A stretch of DNA of 64,000 bases from Tuctoria greenei (taxonomy: Eukaryota > Streptophyta > Magnoliopsida > Poales > Poaceae): contig JAYESD010000001.1 in NCBI GenBank assembly GCA_036927565.1, positions 11,656,001-11,720,000 of the forward strand. Reading direction: 5' to 3'. The position numbers and the translations under genes are program-made. The notes beneath the pieces were generated by a model. That model searched no databases. It was not told the origin of the DNA and was given only the letters and a program-made list of their open reading frames with translations. Below are positions 10,809-22,397 of the stretch, piece after piece (position 1 is the first letter of the stretch; the number at the start of each line of letters is the position of its first letter).

Positions 10809-12217
10809 ATCGCCAAGTGCCTTTGAAGGATTACCGCAATATTGGTATTATGGCCCATATTGATGCCGGAAAGACAACAACTACAGAACGCATACTCTAT
10901 TACACTGGAAGGAACTACAAAATCGGTGAGGTTCATGAGGGAACAGCTACAATGGACTGGATGGAACAAGAGCAGGAGAGAGGGATTACCATTACATCTG
11001 CTGCAACAACTGCCTCCTGGAACAAACATAGAATTAACATTATTGACACTCCTGGCCACGTCGACTTTACTCTCGAGGTTGAACGTGCACTCAGGGTGTT
11101 AGATGGTGCTATATGTCTCTTTGACAGTGTTGCTGGGGTAGAACCGCAATCTGAAACTGTGTGGCGCCAAGCAGATAAGTATGGGGTTCCAAGAATATGT
11201 TTTGTAAACAAAATGGATCGCCTTGGCGCTAACTTCTTCAGAACTAGAGACATGATAGTTGCTAATTTGGGTGCAAAACCTTTAGTGGTTCAATTGCCTA
11301 TTGGTTCAGAAGACAACTTCCAAGGAGTTGTTGATCTCGTCAGAATGAAAGCTATTGTATGGTCAGGGGAGGAGCTGGGTGCAAAATTTGAATATCAAGA
11401 AATACCTGCCAATCTCGAAGAATTGGCTCAAGACTATCGTGTTCAGATGCTGGAAACTATTATTGAGTTGGACGATGAAGTTATGGAGAATTATCTTGAA
11501 GGAACTGAACCGGATGAGGAAACTGTGAAGAAGCTAATCAGAAAGGGGACAATATCTGCAAGCTTCGTTCCAGTCTTATGTGGTTCAGCCTTCAAAAACA
11601 AGGGTGTCCAACCATTACTTGATGCTGTTGTTGATTACTTGCCATGCCCACTTGATCTTCCTCCAATGAAGGGTACTGACCCGGAAGACCCTGAAATTAT
11701 CCTTGAAAGGAATCCAAGTGATGATGAACCATTCTCTGGATTAGCTTTCAAGATCATGACTGATCCATTTGTGGGGTCACTAACATTTGTTCGCATTTAC
11801 TCCGGGAAGCTGGTTGCTGGTTCATATGTTCTCAATGCAAATAAAGATAAAAAGGAAAGAGTTGGAAGGCTTCTAGAGATGCATGCAAACAGTAAGGAAG
11901 ATATAACAGTTGCTATGACTGGTGACATTGTAGCTTTTGCTGGACTGAAAGACACAATTACCGGTGAAACATTGTGTGATCCAGATAAGCCTGTTGTGCT
12001 CGAACGCATGGAATTTCCTGATCCTGTGATTAAGGTTGCTATTGAGCCCAAGACCAAAGCTGATGCTGACAAGATGGCAACTGGGTTAATCAAGCTTGCT
12101 CAAGAAGATCCATCGTTCCATTTCTCCAGAGATGAGGAAACCAACCAGACTGTTATTGAAGGAATGGGAGAGTTACACCTTGATATCATTGTAGACAGAT
12201 TAAAGAGAGAGTTTAAG
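10809..12217 (+). CDS. SCO1: Chloroplast elongation factor G, exon 2 (GTPase and domain II)
   Basis: Exon 2 encodes residues 77-546. EF-G is the translocase GTPase that moves tRNA and mRNA through the ribosome after each peptide bond; this form acts in plastids. The GTPase motifs are all present: AHIDAGKT (92-99), the switch I segment ending RGITIT (133-138), DTPGH (155-159), NKMD (209-212) and the GSAF loop. They are followed by domain II and the start of domain III. The open frame runs past the exon end into intron 2, but the consensus donor AAG/GTTAGT at 12217 and the conserved continuation in exon 3 fix the boundary. No key residue is missing. Confidence 0.96.
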
Positions 12218-12348
12218 GTTAGTATTCTGACTAATGTGTTTGTTGGATATTTCTATATATGCAAACTTTTCAAGTTGGATATTATTGTTATGTAAGGTTT
12301 CCTTCTGTCGCCTTGGCTGTAATTCTTATATGCAAATGATCTGAACAG
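12218..12348 (+). other. EF-G intron 2
   Basis: A 131-base intron with donor AAG/GTTAGT and acceptor TGAACAG/GTGG. It lies between codons, joining LKREFK to VEANVGAP. Confidence 0.9.
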
Positions 12349-12861
12349 GTGGAGGCAAATGTTGGAGCTCCACAAGTCAACTACCGTGAGAGTATTTCTA
12401 AAGTTTCAGAAGTGCAGTACGTCCACAAAAAGCAATCTGGTGGATCCGGTCAGTTCGCAGACATACTTGTACGTTTTGAACCTTTGGAGCCTGGAAGTGG
12501 GTATGAATTCAAGAGTGAAATTAAGGGAGGGTCAGTGCCAAAGGAATATGTGCCAGGAGTGATGAAGGGTATTGAAGAAAGCTTACCCAATGGTGTCCTT
12601 GCCGGTTACCCTGTTGTGGACTTGCGAGCAGTATTGGTTGATGGCTCATACCATGATGTTGATTCAAGTGTCCTAGCTTTTCAGATTGCAGCCAGAGGTG
12701 CCTTCCGTGAAGGACTTAGGAAAGCTGGTCCAAGACTCCTGGAGCCCATAATGAGAGTTGAAGTGGTAACACCTGAAGAGCATCTGGGTGATGTCATTGG
12801 TGACTTGAACTCTAGAAGAGGACAGGTTAATAGTTTCGCGGACAAGCCAGGTGGACTGAAG
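12349..12861 (+). CDS. SCO1: Chloroplast elongation factor G, exon 3 (domains III-IV-V)
   Basis: Exon 3 encodes residues 547-717 and covers domain IV, which enters the ribosomal decoding site, and the start of domain V. Recognisable EF-G segments include QVNYRESI, the glycine-rich HKKQSGGSGQ, PKEYVPGVMKGIEE and the VVTPEEHLGDVIGDLNSRRG segment of domain V. The exon is 171 whole codons and ends GGLK before GTATGG. Confidence 0.95.
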
Positions 12862-13241
12862 GTATGGAATACTACATCCTTCCCTTTTCCCTTTTTCGGA
12901 CTGCAAATTGAGTACCTAATTGAAGTAAATGGTAACATTGTAACTTGTACTATTTTGAGCAAGTAGAGCTGTCTATATACAGAAGGAAGGCCACAAGGCT
13001 GGCAACCTTTAGCTGATATCACATCTTTTTGAATCTGTATCATTTTGAGGGAATAATCGATTATATACATAGAAAACCTCCTAGTATTCAAGTAACCACA
13101 ACACTAAGCTGCTCACTTCACACTCATTTCGGCTATAGCCAAGCATCTTACACTGATTTAAAACAGCTCGGGTTCATCTTAAAATTGTGCTATTTGAAAC
13201 GTGAGCTGAAATATTTATCTTTTCTATGCTGTCCGATACAG
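12862..13241 (+). other. EF-G intron 3
   Basis: A 380-base intron with donor AAG/GTATGG and acceptor CGATACAG/GTGG, placed between codons. I see no gene or repeat inside it. Confidence 0.88.
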
Positions 13242-13412
13242 GTGGTCGATTCTTTTGTGCCACTTGCCGAGATGTTTCAGTACGTCAGCACTCTCCGTGG
13301 TATGACCAAGGGGCGCGCGTCCTACACGATGCAGCTCGCCAAGTTCGACGTCGTTCCACAGCACATCCAGAACCAGCTGTCTGCGGCAAAGGCAGAGGAA
13401 GTTGCCGCTTAA
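13242..13412 (+). CDS. SCO1: Chloroplast elongation factor G, exon 4 (domain V end)
   Basis: Exon 4 encodes residues 718-773 and the TAA at 13410-13412. It carries the domain V end typical of EF-G, with PLAEMFQYVSTLRGMTKGRA and SYTMQLAKFDVVP, followed by a short Ala/Glu-rich tail. The spliced product is 773 residues, close to the 770-790 usual for plant plastid EF-G including the transit peptide. All four exons join in frame without a stop, so the gene looks intact and functional. Confidence 0.95.
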   Translation: MVDSFVPLAEMFQYVSTLRGMTKGRASYTMQLAKFDVVPQHIQNQLSAAKAEEVAA

Positions 13413-14020
13413 ATTTTTCAGCCCCCGTAGATACATCTATACCAGGCGTATAGGACATCAGGGTGTATGTAGCGTTGTAGGATCGGACCCGCGCGGTGCA
13501 TTGTTTGCCATTGATTTTGGACCTGATAATGGCATTGTGGAGTTTTCTCAATGAGAAAACAATTATTGTATCTTCTACTCTCATAATAGTGTCATGTACA
13601 TGATGACGCTTTAAGGCAGTTCTAGCACGAACACAGCAACAAGAGCGGAAAATGAGGTACTCCTCCGTCCTTGAATCCTGAAGATTATCGACTCTGACTA
13701 ACTGCTTATGTTGTAAAACCAACTGCATATGAGCACAAATGCTGATTTAACCTTGCATAAAACTCAACGGAGGCTGAATTTACAGGTTCGTGAGCGCTCT
13801 GCATGCCATTACACCACTGTCGCGGATGCTGTAGAAAGGGGACGGACTCTGCCCTCAAAGATGTGAGTTTCTCGTGGATCTACCGTTTTGCGAGATGGGG
13901 AGGGGGAGAAATCTCTTCGGGCTTTGATTTGCAAAATGGAAGCACAGCATGACTTACGCAGGGGTGCTGTTTGTCTTTGTCTTCCTTCCCGCTTATGGCG
14001 TCGAGGCGCGAGGGTGGTTC
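13413..14020. other. EF-G 3' flank
   Basis: This is the 3' untranslated region and downstream flank of the EF-G gene. I see no canonical AATAAA close to the stop; AATGAGAAAACAATT near 13550 is a possible weak signal. ORFs here on the minus strand have no recognisable features. Confidence 0.4.
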
Positions 14021-14456
14021 TATAGGTGGCCATATGTACAGGCCCAAGGCCCACAAAAAATGGCACGGCTTGAAAAAAACAGGCTTGTGCCGGCCCGCGG
14101 CCCGCTACAGGTCGTGCTTGGGTCTGGCCTCAAGCCCATCGTGCCAGCACCGCACAACACGTTTTGGGGCGGCCCATTAGGCCCGGCTCCTCGGACCGGT
14201 TGGCCCGGCGGCACGGGCTCGGCACCGGCACGACCCGAGTGGCCAGGTGACCGGTTATATAACTGGACTCCCGCCCGCTCCTTCGAAACCCTACCCCCTC
14301 CTCCCGTCGCACATTTCGATTTCACACTCCACCTCGGGCCTCGGCCTCTCCGCTCCGCATCTCGCTCTCCTCGACCTCTCCACTCGGGAAAAACCCTAAC
14401 CCCGCCGCCACCAGCCGTCGCTGACCTCCCGTACTCCATCGGTCGTCAAGGCGCCG

Positions 14457-14526
14457 CTCGTACTCCTCATCCTCTAGCCTTCCCGCTTGCCCTCGTACTC
14501 CTCATCCTCTAGCCTTCCCGCTTGCC
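14457..14526. repeat. Perfect 35-bp tandem duplication
   Basis: Positions 14457-14491 and 14492-14526 are identical 35-base units beginning CTCGTACTCCTCATCC. They lie in the 5' part of the hAT element. Confidence 0.95.
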
Positions 14527-14699
14527 CGGTACCCCCTCCCCCTACCGTCCATGACCTGCACTCTTAGATCAGAATTAACTAACTTATTCATAAAGTATGA
14601 TATCAAATTTGGCTCTGTTAGATTGTAGCGACGTACACAAAGTACCACTTCAGCAAGTAAGCAGGTAAGTTCTTGAAATAAAATTTTTGATAGAGCTTC

Positions 14700-15102
14700 A
14701 ATCCCTTCTGATACTTCTAGTTCTAGTACTCAAAATGCTCCTGTAAGTTCTGTTTCAGAATTATGTTCTTATTTAGATTTAGATTCAGTTTCATAATTTT
14801 TAGAATCGTTTAATATTCTTACTTGGTGGCATGAACACGGAGGAACTTATCCTATCTTGTCTATTTTAGCTAAAGACATCATGACTGTGTCAGTTTCTAC
14901 CATTTCTTCCGAATCCATTTTTAGTCTATGTTGCAGGTTAATTGAGGGGCGTCGATAGAGCCTGACTTCTGAGCATGTGGAGATACTGTCTTTGCTCAAG
15001 GATTGGGAGCAAGGTGATGCTAAGCAGCAACAAATTATGGTGAACCAAGAACTCGAAGGGAAGATATACAACCTATATCTTGACACAGAGATAGAGTCTT
15101 AA
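14700..15102 (+). pseudogene. hAT transposase C-terminal dimerisation domain, broken
   Basis: The plus-strand frame ending at TAA (15100-15102) carries the hAT dimerisation domain (PF05699) pattern: ILTWWHEHGGTYPILS, then AKDIMTVSVSTISSES, then the RLIEGRR and LTSEHVEILSLLKDW segments. Two in-frame stops, one before FLES and one after EGRR, break it. The N-terminal catalytic part was not found in the element. It is a remnant without transposition function. Confidence 0.8.
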
Positions 15103-15620
15103 ATCTTGATTATCTTGTTTTAAATTCTGATTGTATTGTATCATGTAGATGGACCGTTGAGTGTTCTGATTTGATCACTAAAAGAGTTAGTTGTACTCTC
15201 TTTTCCTTTAAGATTTTATCCTCTTTGAGATTTTACCTAAAGGTTTTTAACGAGACATCCATTGTAAAACTCTTTCAAGCCTCACGATCAAAAAATTGAG
15301 AACTTTATCGAGAGAATTGTGTCTGTATAATTTGAGCTCTCTTATTTGTCTGTTTGAGTTCTGTATAATTTGAATTGAGATCTGACTTCTGTATAAAATT
15401 ATGTATATTTTGAGTTTTTGGTCTCGGGCTTGGGCCGGTACAGCACGCACGGCACGGCCCGACGAGACCAATGGTGCTTCGTGCCGTGCTTGTGCCTGGC
15501 TTTCGGTCCATAGTGTTGGCACGGCACGACACGCAATCAGGCTGTGTCGGGCCCGTTGTCTTTAGGCACGAGCCCGATCGGGTTCAGACTGTGCTGGTCC
15601 GGCATGGCCCGTTGGCCCTG

Positions 15621-16756
15621 TATAGGTGGTTCCAACAAACCTGAGGCATGGGCGAAGAGTAGGGTCCAGGTAATGGCGCCGTGCCTCCATCCGCGGTGTT
15701 GGGGTCAACGGCGGTCGCCGGTGCCAGATCGACCCTGCCGGCTACCTCCACACTTGCATTCAGTCTCTGTCATGTTATGTGGTAAATTTGAATGACTATA
15801 CATAATTATACTACTGAGGCTATCTTCAACAATGCATCCAAAAATAGAAGGCCTTTTGAGCTATCTGGACGGAATCATGTATCATTTTAAAATATCTCCA
15901 ACAGACTAGACAAAATAGAGTAAGTTTTAGTACCATACCATTATAAGTTAGGCTATATCCGACAATGTGTCCCAAAAATTGAGACCAATTTACTCATTTG
16001 GCTGTTATTCTGATATCATCATCCTAACCCATATAGAAGCATCTCCAACAATGAAACCCATCTAGCCGCGTTGGTTTTTCTACTGGGAAAAATTTATTGC
16101 TGCAGGTGATCCTGCCGAGGAAGCCCATCTGCCGCAGAAGGTGGAGGTGCGCAAGCAGTCGGAAAAGAAGCAATGGAGGAGCGGGCGAGGGCGAGGCGGG
16201 GCGGCATCGTGAGGAGGAGCGGCGAGGGGCGAGTAGCTAGCGAGGGCGGCGCACGTGACCAATGAAGAAGCGATGACGGAACAGCATGCCCCAATGGCGG
16301 AGCTAGTGCCTCGAGGGTGCCCAGCATGGAGGAGCATGGTGACACACGCTTCCTGGTGGCCTCGGCCTCGCGAGGAGGAGCGACGAGGGGCGAGGGGCGA
16401 AGTGGCGTGGCGAGGGTCCAGCGAGGCCGGGAGGAGGAGGGCGGCGGGGCTGGGAGGAGGAGGGCGGTGGGGCTGGGAGGAGGAGGATTCGGCGAGGCCG
16501 GGAAGAGGAGGGCGACGAGGATCTGGCGAGGCGGGAGCACAAGGGCGGCGGCAGAGTCGATGGAAGAAGAGGCGAAGAAATCATCAGACGGTGGGGCCTG
16601 CACAGAGAGAGAGAGACGGGGATGGAAAGGGCTGCGCTCGGAGGAGTCCCATTTCTAGACTACTTCGAGGGAGATGCTGTAAATAGGCTTGGCGTATGGC
16701 TCTTTTGCTAGAGGGAGTTTTTCTCCTTCTTACAGCCTAAAAACAGATTAGGCTGT
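15621..16756. repeat. Unassigned repeat debris with CATCTCCAACA motifs and GGAGG-rich tract
   Basis: Four related words (TATCTTCAACAATG, TATCTCCAACAGA, TATATCCGACAATG, CATCTCCAACAATG) occur near 15821, 15891, 15954 and 16041. Words of this kind mark the ends of several DNA transposon families in grasses. From about 16150 to 16600 the plus strand is very rich in GGAGGAGG/GCGAGG. The overlapping ORFs on both strands are compositional. I could not define the element or its ends. Confidence 0.35.
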
Positions 16757-17596
16757 TGTCGAAGTGTGCGATCGACACTTCCCCCGAAACTACTAAAGCG
16801 TAGTCCGCGAAGATTCGTATTCGGTTGGGGCGCGCGTAAGATCAAGAGCGAGATGGTGACATGAGAATTTTTACGTGGTTCAGGCGGCTTGAGCGTAATA
16901 CCCTGCTCCACGGGGTGATTGTTGATTGTATGAGTGTGTGTATCTGCTTGGTCGACTGGGCTTGTCCTTTGTACCGTGCGGCACAACCCTTTTATAGTCC
17001 AAGGACTGGTTGTTATATTGGTTAGCCTGGTCCGACATATGACCCCGATGGTCTTTAATTACCTAATACATGATTTGTACGTATTAAGTATATTTAACAG
17101 TGTGATAACGCGTCTTAGTGGTTGTGTTACCGGTACTAAAAGTCCTCTGATCTTGTGTCATTAATATGGCATTAATGACACGTAATCAGGTCTTGTAACG
17201 ACTGCTTTAACTGCCCCTTGAATGTCTGCACCATTGGAGATCCGGCAGTCTTCCTGTTGCGGCTTAGGTATGTAGGCTTGACACGTGGCAGCTCCGGAGC
17301 TTCCCTCTGTGGGGAGGCAGGTCCAGATCTGCTATACACATGGCAACACCAGAGCTTCCCTCTACATGGGGTTAGATCCGGGGCTACTGGACACATGGCT
17401 TGACCGGAGCTTCCCTATATAGGGAGTTAGGTCCGGTCTTGCGCTACACGTGCCGATGTGGGAGCTACCCAAATGAGGGAGGCGGGTCCTGTACTGCTGG
17501 ACACGTGGAGCCTTTAGAGGTCTTCAACTCAGACAGGTGGAACTCCGTGAGTTTAGTTGCAGTATCGTGGAGTACCCGGTACGCAGGGTACCGACA
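16757..17596 (-). mobile_element. Element C, left (3') LTR
   Basis: On the minus strand the LTR begins TGTCGGTACC and ends CTTCGACA, the same termini as the LTRs of elements A and B. Just inside it, at 17597-17605, is GTGGCCCCC, the complement of the GGGGGCCAC tract that precedes the 3' LTR in A and B. A TATA box (TATAAAAGG, minus) lies near 16990. Several CACGTG-like words lie at 17280-17520, matching the G-box arrays in A and B. This LTR is only distantly similar to the right LTR at 31409, so C is either old or chimeric. Confidence 0.85.
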
Positions 17597-18132
17597 GTGG
17601 CCCCCGGGCCCACCTCTGGGAGAAATCCTTTGGGTGTAATTATTCTGCCAGAGGTGGGGCATCTTCGATTCTCACATTGCGGCTTCAAAGGTGTTTTCAT
17701 GGGCTATTAGGGCGACGATCTGCAGTTAAACCATTGCCACGTGGCTCTTCTTGACGCGGCAGGTGAGATCCTGGCGTGCAGATCTCACACAATTAAGGGT
17801 CGTCGGTTCCCAATACAAAAACCGTATCGGTTCCGCACGCCCTGTCAGGCTGCCACCCTCGGGCTTCCAACTTACCATCATGACAACGGTTCACCTAGTG
17901 TGATAACTTTGACCTTTCCGCTGAAGTGGACCCGGGCCCATTTGTCATTGACGGGGTAGATTTTTGAAATGTGAATTTGATCCCGTCGCGGTTTCCATCC
18001 AAGCGTTGCAGAGGCTTACTTAAGAAGGAAAGCTAGCACGGTTTGAGGACTCTTTACGCTTTCATTCGAACTTGCGCTCAGAGCCTCCCAACCTTTACAT
18101 AGCCCTTCCAACTTTTGCTCCACTTTGTCGCG
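17597..18132. other. Element C, region between LTR and antisense gene
   Basis: This is non-coding and corresponds to 49993-50539 in B and 62205-62750 in A. It should contain the promoter and leader of the plus-strand antisense gene. CTTACTTAAGAAGG near 18010 may be a decayed TATA region. I see nothing else. Confidence 0.5.
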
Positions 18133-21100
18133 ATGGAGTTGGGTCTTCCCCACAACAAGATCAAGAGTAGCAAAGATCTGTCTATGACACCCGGTTCCGG
18201 AAAATGAACCAAGCTAACGTATATGTGTGCCCAGGATGTTCATCACACATACACGAGTGCAATTACAAAAGGATATACAGATAATTACCACAAAACAAGA
18301 TTAATTAACCAAATTTTATTACACAAACTAGATTATCCTCAAATACAAGCTCTAATGAATATTTATGACAAGTTCAACTAATGCAGCGGAAATAAATTAA
18401 ATAAGCAACTAAGCAAACTAAGCATAAGGGATAGCGCAGCTCCAATAACACCACAGGCAAAGCTAACGGTAGACATGGCCTAGAACTCCGCATTATCGCC
18501 ATTAAACTCCCAATCCTGACCTGCAACTGTTGGGGGGGGGGGATTGCAAGAGTGAGTACATGTCGTACTCAGCAAGTGTGGAAAGTATGACATGTGGCTT
18601 ATTCAAATGACGACAATAATAATGGCAAATTGCTGAAAGGTACATTAAAACATTTGAAAAGCAATATATTATATGTATGTGAAGTAAACCCATCATAACC
18701 ATACGTAATATCATAATACCAGTATACAATTCACCATTCTCATCAATAATTCCATATTTCACCATTTGCCAATAACCATATTCAATACCAGAAATTAATC
18801 CATAACCATAATACCAACCATGACCGTCCCAAATACCATCCCAATATCGAGTACCCTCTAATCATGGAAGTTGTCCAGGTGCTCATAACCGGGAGCACGA
18901 CTATCATGATAGTTTTATTTAACTCTGCGGAGTTTGTACCTCTTTACCCACGTGCTCATGATTTCATCACCTTTCGGTGACTAAGAATCTCCCTTATGCC
19001 CATGACCCGTCGGTCATATTACACACTTCCGTTGGTGTGTGGCCAAAAGATCACAAAATAGCCTTTACAAAGGGATTACTAGCCTATTTAGACCCCACTG
19101 AGGTTTCACCGGTGGCGATGTCTCCCGCAGAGCACATCTTCAACCAAGGGCCCCCTCTTGAGCCATTCGAATCCCAGTGTAGTCCCACCAATCATCAACA
19201 AAACCCAATCCGACTACCCCTTCCCCGAGCATCCACAATGGTCCAAACAGTACTAGCAAAGCCCTAATTACTCAGCTACACCGCACCCATACTTGGCCTC
19301 GTGGTGGCACTGTAGTCCTGACTTATTCTCGCATGAACCGGTCCTTAGATCTAAAGCAAGCAAACCACCATAACATCCAACCCATCCACATACCAGGCTT
19401 GCTTAGATCACCCATTACCATATCATATTTAACCAGTTCATGTTAACCATAATCTCATCCATGCATAATTAAATTGAGTGGTATAGTTGTTTTCCATCCC
19501 AATTGATTAAGCGAAGCAAAAGGTAAAAGCCCTTCCCGACTCTCTACCATATATTCCAGGTGACAAGGGTGATTTAACAAATCTAGTAAACTTCCTACCA
19601 TAGGATTCCCATCAAATTGACACAAGCATGCAGTTTGCAAACAAAACATTTATTTTAAAAACAGGATCAATATGCTTCAAGGACACTTGCCTTGCTCTTG
19701 CTGTTGATTAGGGTCAAAGCCTTCAAACTCTTGGTGCTGTAGATCCTCCGCGGCACTTTCTAGCGCAAATCCGTCTAATCCACACAATAAACATACAAGA
19801 CAAGAACACAATCAAAGAGTGCACAAATATTACTCAATATGACATGACATGCATGATTTATGTAAATGCAAGGTAGAACTTGTTAATTGATTGCTTTCAA
19901 TGATCACTAACTAGTTGTAATAGCTTTTAACAAGTTTATACAGGTTTGGAGTTGATTAGATCAATTTTTAGAATCAATTCAACACAATTTAATCAGAAAG
20001 ATCGGACTAGTCTGCTAGGGACCGGACAAGTACGCACTCTACGAGATCAGAGGATTAGGGTTTTCTAGATCGACGTGAATTTGGAGATTAGGTGTTGAAT
20101 TCACGTAAGGAAAAGAGAATAGAAGGTATACCAGGTGTTTAGAACTCCAATGAATCAAGAAACTTGGAGGTAACACTTGGATCTTGATGATCTAGGGTTG
20201 GTGATGAACTTGGGGATGAATTGGTGGTGAAGAACAAAAGCTTGATGGAGATCTTGATCCTCTTTCATTTCCTCCTCTTCTTCTTCTTGCTTGGGATCTT
20301 CTCCTCCCCCCTTGATGGTGGCTCCCCACGAACTAGGGTTTGGGTGGGTGGAAAAGTGGCAAATAGATTTCAATCCAAGGGGTGGGCTATTTATATAGAG
20401 GTGGAGGCTAGGGTTAGATGGATTTCGAGTTTGGGATGAGTAGAGGCCGGTTTAGAGTCCCACATAGGCTCTAAAAGAGTTAGGCACGACATCCCTAGGC
20501 CCACCTAATCGTGAAAACCAAGAAACAAGTCGTAAAACAAAAGATCAACTCGGAGTCGTGAAATATCGGACAAGTCCGGAAAGGACGGGACTAGTCCGAA
20601 GTCATCCAGAGAGAAAATCGGACAAGTCTAGCCAAACATCGGACAAGTCCGACATTAAACAGAGAGGAAATCAGACAAGTACGCTGGAACACCAGACTAG
20701 TCCGAAAAAGTCCAAGGACTTAGCAAATTTTCAAGGATTCATGGAATAACGGACTAGTCCGCACAAAATCGGACAAGTCCGTTTTTAGTCACAGAGAAAT
20801 CGGACTAGTCCTCAGCGAAAATGGACTAGTCCGCACTTTCCTGCGTTTGAAGTGCGGTTTTGCTCCAAATCAATTGTAAACTCGTTCCTCTTGTTGTGGG
20901 TTAATGTTAAACATGTATATGAGTGTATGCAGGGCATGATGCATGAAAATGAGGGTGTTACACTGTCGAGGGTCTAGACCTACATGGGGTGGTCCAGCGA
21001 CTCTTTCAACAATGATATCTGCTTCGGCAAGATTCCCTTCAAGAAGGAGCGCACCGGAGAGATCGTCTATTTCTCTGTGTACGCCATGGTGGGTCTGATC

Positions 21101-22321
21101 CCGCCCTTCTCAAGTTTCTTGCTGTTGCTGCTGGATTTCTACAACCTCTAGCTTCATCACCTCGGCCCCCACTCCTTCTTACTAGAGACGACCTTCGTCC
21201 ACTTCTATGAGATGTGGGTGGGTGTGCCACCATACATCGAGCTCTTCTAGACCTTCTTCACAGTCCACACCATGGGGAAGGGGAGCGAGTTGATTGGCTT
21301 CTACTACTTCGTGAAGCGCAAGAACTCCCCCTTCAAGTACTTGAAGACCTTCCCCTCCGGAAAGTGGGACAACTAGAAGAAATATTGGGTGATCATCGTA
21401 GTGGAGGAGCACGAGAGGTTGGAGTTGCCCAAGAGCCTCCCAAATGTCGACACTGATGCCTGGAATGCAGTTCTGGAGTTGTACAAATCATACAATCCCA
21501 TCCTGACAAGGATCCAGGAATGCGTAGAGGGTGGTGTGACCCCTCAGATGGTCTTTGGCAAATTCCTTGTGAACAGGTGGGCTCCACTAAAGAAAAGGGA
21601 GTGGCCCACATGGGCCTTCAACAGTGAGATGGGTCATAACTGAATAGAAGCCGATTTTCATACCAACTTGGATGATGAATCTTTGAAGCTGCATCTCCAT
21701 AAGTTTCAGCACTGAGCTATCTCCCATGATGCCTTGACCCCGTCGACTGCTCTACTTCCTCTGAACATGGTTCCAGAGGTCAAGAGGGAGCCCTGGAAAG
21801 GAATGCCAGAGCTGGACGACCTCGGGGTGGTGGAGAGACGCAAGACCACCGGGGTTGCAGTCCTTGAAGCTTCGGAGAGGGTGGCCCCCACTCCTCCAAG
21901 CCAAAAGGTTGATGACATTGGCAATGGCAAGGACAAGGTCAAGGAGCCAACTGAATCTTCCAGCCAGAATAGGAAGCTGAGACATGCTAATGGCAGCTGT
22001 CTCAGGTCGACTCCATCTCGAGCAGCTCCCCCCCCCCCCCCCCCCCCGACCAAGCAGATCTTCGGCGGTCGCGCCTCCTTTGGTGTCGGTGTCCTTGAGG
22101 GGCGCTAGCTCTGGAAAATCGACCCCAGCTCTAGTGCCAGCTGCGGGCTCCAGGTCCGGAGGTCCTTCCCAGCCAAGGGAGGTCCCACTTGAGGCGACAC
22201 TAGCTTTTGCGGTAAGCTCCTGGCCAAGGTTCGAAGTTTCTGCCTCACCAGGTCCGGTGGGCTCTGACTTCGAACCTCAGAAGAAGAAGTTTCGTGATGA
22301 CTGGGGCAGAAGCTTCCCAAG
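18133..22321 (+). pseudogene. Element C antisense gene, exon 1 (PF04195-like), split by solo LTR
   Basis: The gene runs opposite to gag-pol. It starts at ATG 18133, is interrupted after 50 bases by the solo LTR 18183-20962, and resumes at 20968 in exactly the same frame once one copy of the 5-base target duplication is removed. The translated segments resemble the Putative gypsy type transposon domain (PF04195), as in the homologous genes of A and B: a YFSVYAMVGLIPP segment, an LHHLGPHS segment and a region like EMWVGVPPYIELF. Several stop codons show that it is dead. A long C run (22027-22047) lies in the low-complexity stretch before the intron. Proteins of this type are found as additional ORFs in Tat-lineage elements; their role is not known. 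Confidence 0.75.
18183..20962 (-). mobile_element. Solo LTR of family D with CTGTC target duplications
   Basis: The 2780-base LTR runs from TATGACACCC (a mutated TG start) to GGGTGTTACA, imperfect inverted termini. It is flanked by CTGTC at 18178-18182 and 20963-20967. It is closely similar to 1-2193, so the two identify one family. A TATATA box lies near 20390, and the CGGACTAGTCCG palindrome cluster lies at about 20560-20840, upstream of it in the minus orientation. No internal region is present. Its insertion splits the antisense gene of element C. Confidence 0.9.
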
Positions 22322-22397
22322 GTAAGCATTGTCTTCTCACACTGAGTTGTTGCTTCCATTATTTTCCTATTTTAAATTTTTTGATCTTTGCTTCCAG
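22322..22397 (+). other. Element C antisense gene, intron
   Basis: A 76-base AT-rich sequence with donor AAG/GTAAGC and acceptor CTTCCAG/GATG. The homologous genes in A and B have 87-base introns at the corresponding place, between the PF04195-like exon and the Pro/Ala/Ser-rich start of the coiled-coil exon. Confidence 0.7.

Larger units (their letters stand above)
14039..15620 (+). mobile_element. hAT-type DNA transposon, degenerate
   Basis: The ends are imperfect inverted repeats: CAGGCCCAAGGCCC at 14039 and GGCCCGTTGGCCCTG ending at 15620. The word TATAGGTGG occurs at 14021-14029 and at 15621-15629, immediately outside the right end and nine bases outside the left end, so it is the likely target duplication of the 8-base hAT class. 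The subterminal regions are full of GGCACGGC/GCCCGACA words, as in other grass hAT elements. The interior holds the C-terminal part of a hAT transposase. At about 1.6 kb it is internally deleted. Confidence 0.75.

Noticed and set aside
13949..14512. 187-codon ORF at the hAT left end
   Set aside because: It crosses the transposon terminus and consists of GC-rich subterminal repeat translated by chance.
16094..16690. Overlapping Pro/Ser-rich (minus) and Gly/Arg-rich (plus) ORFs
   Set aside because: Both are products of the GGAGG-rich composition; no motif is shared with known proteins.
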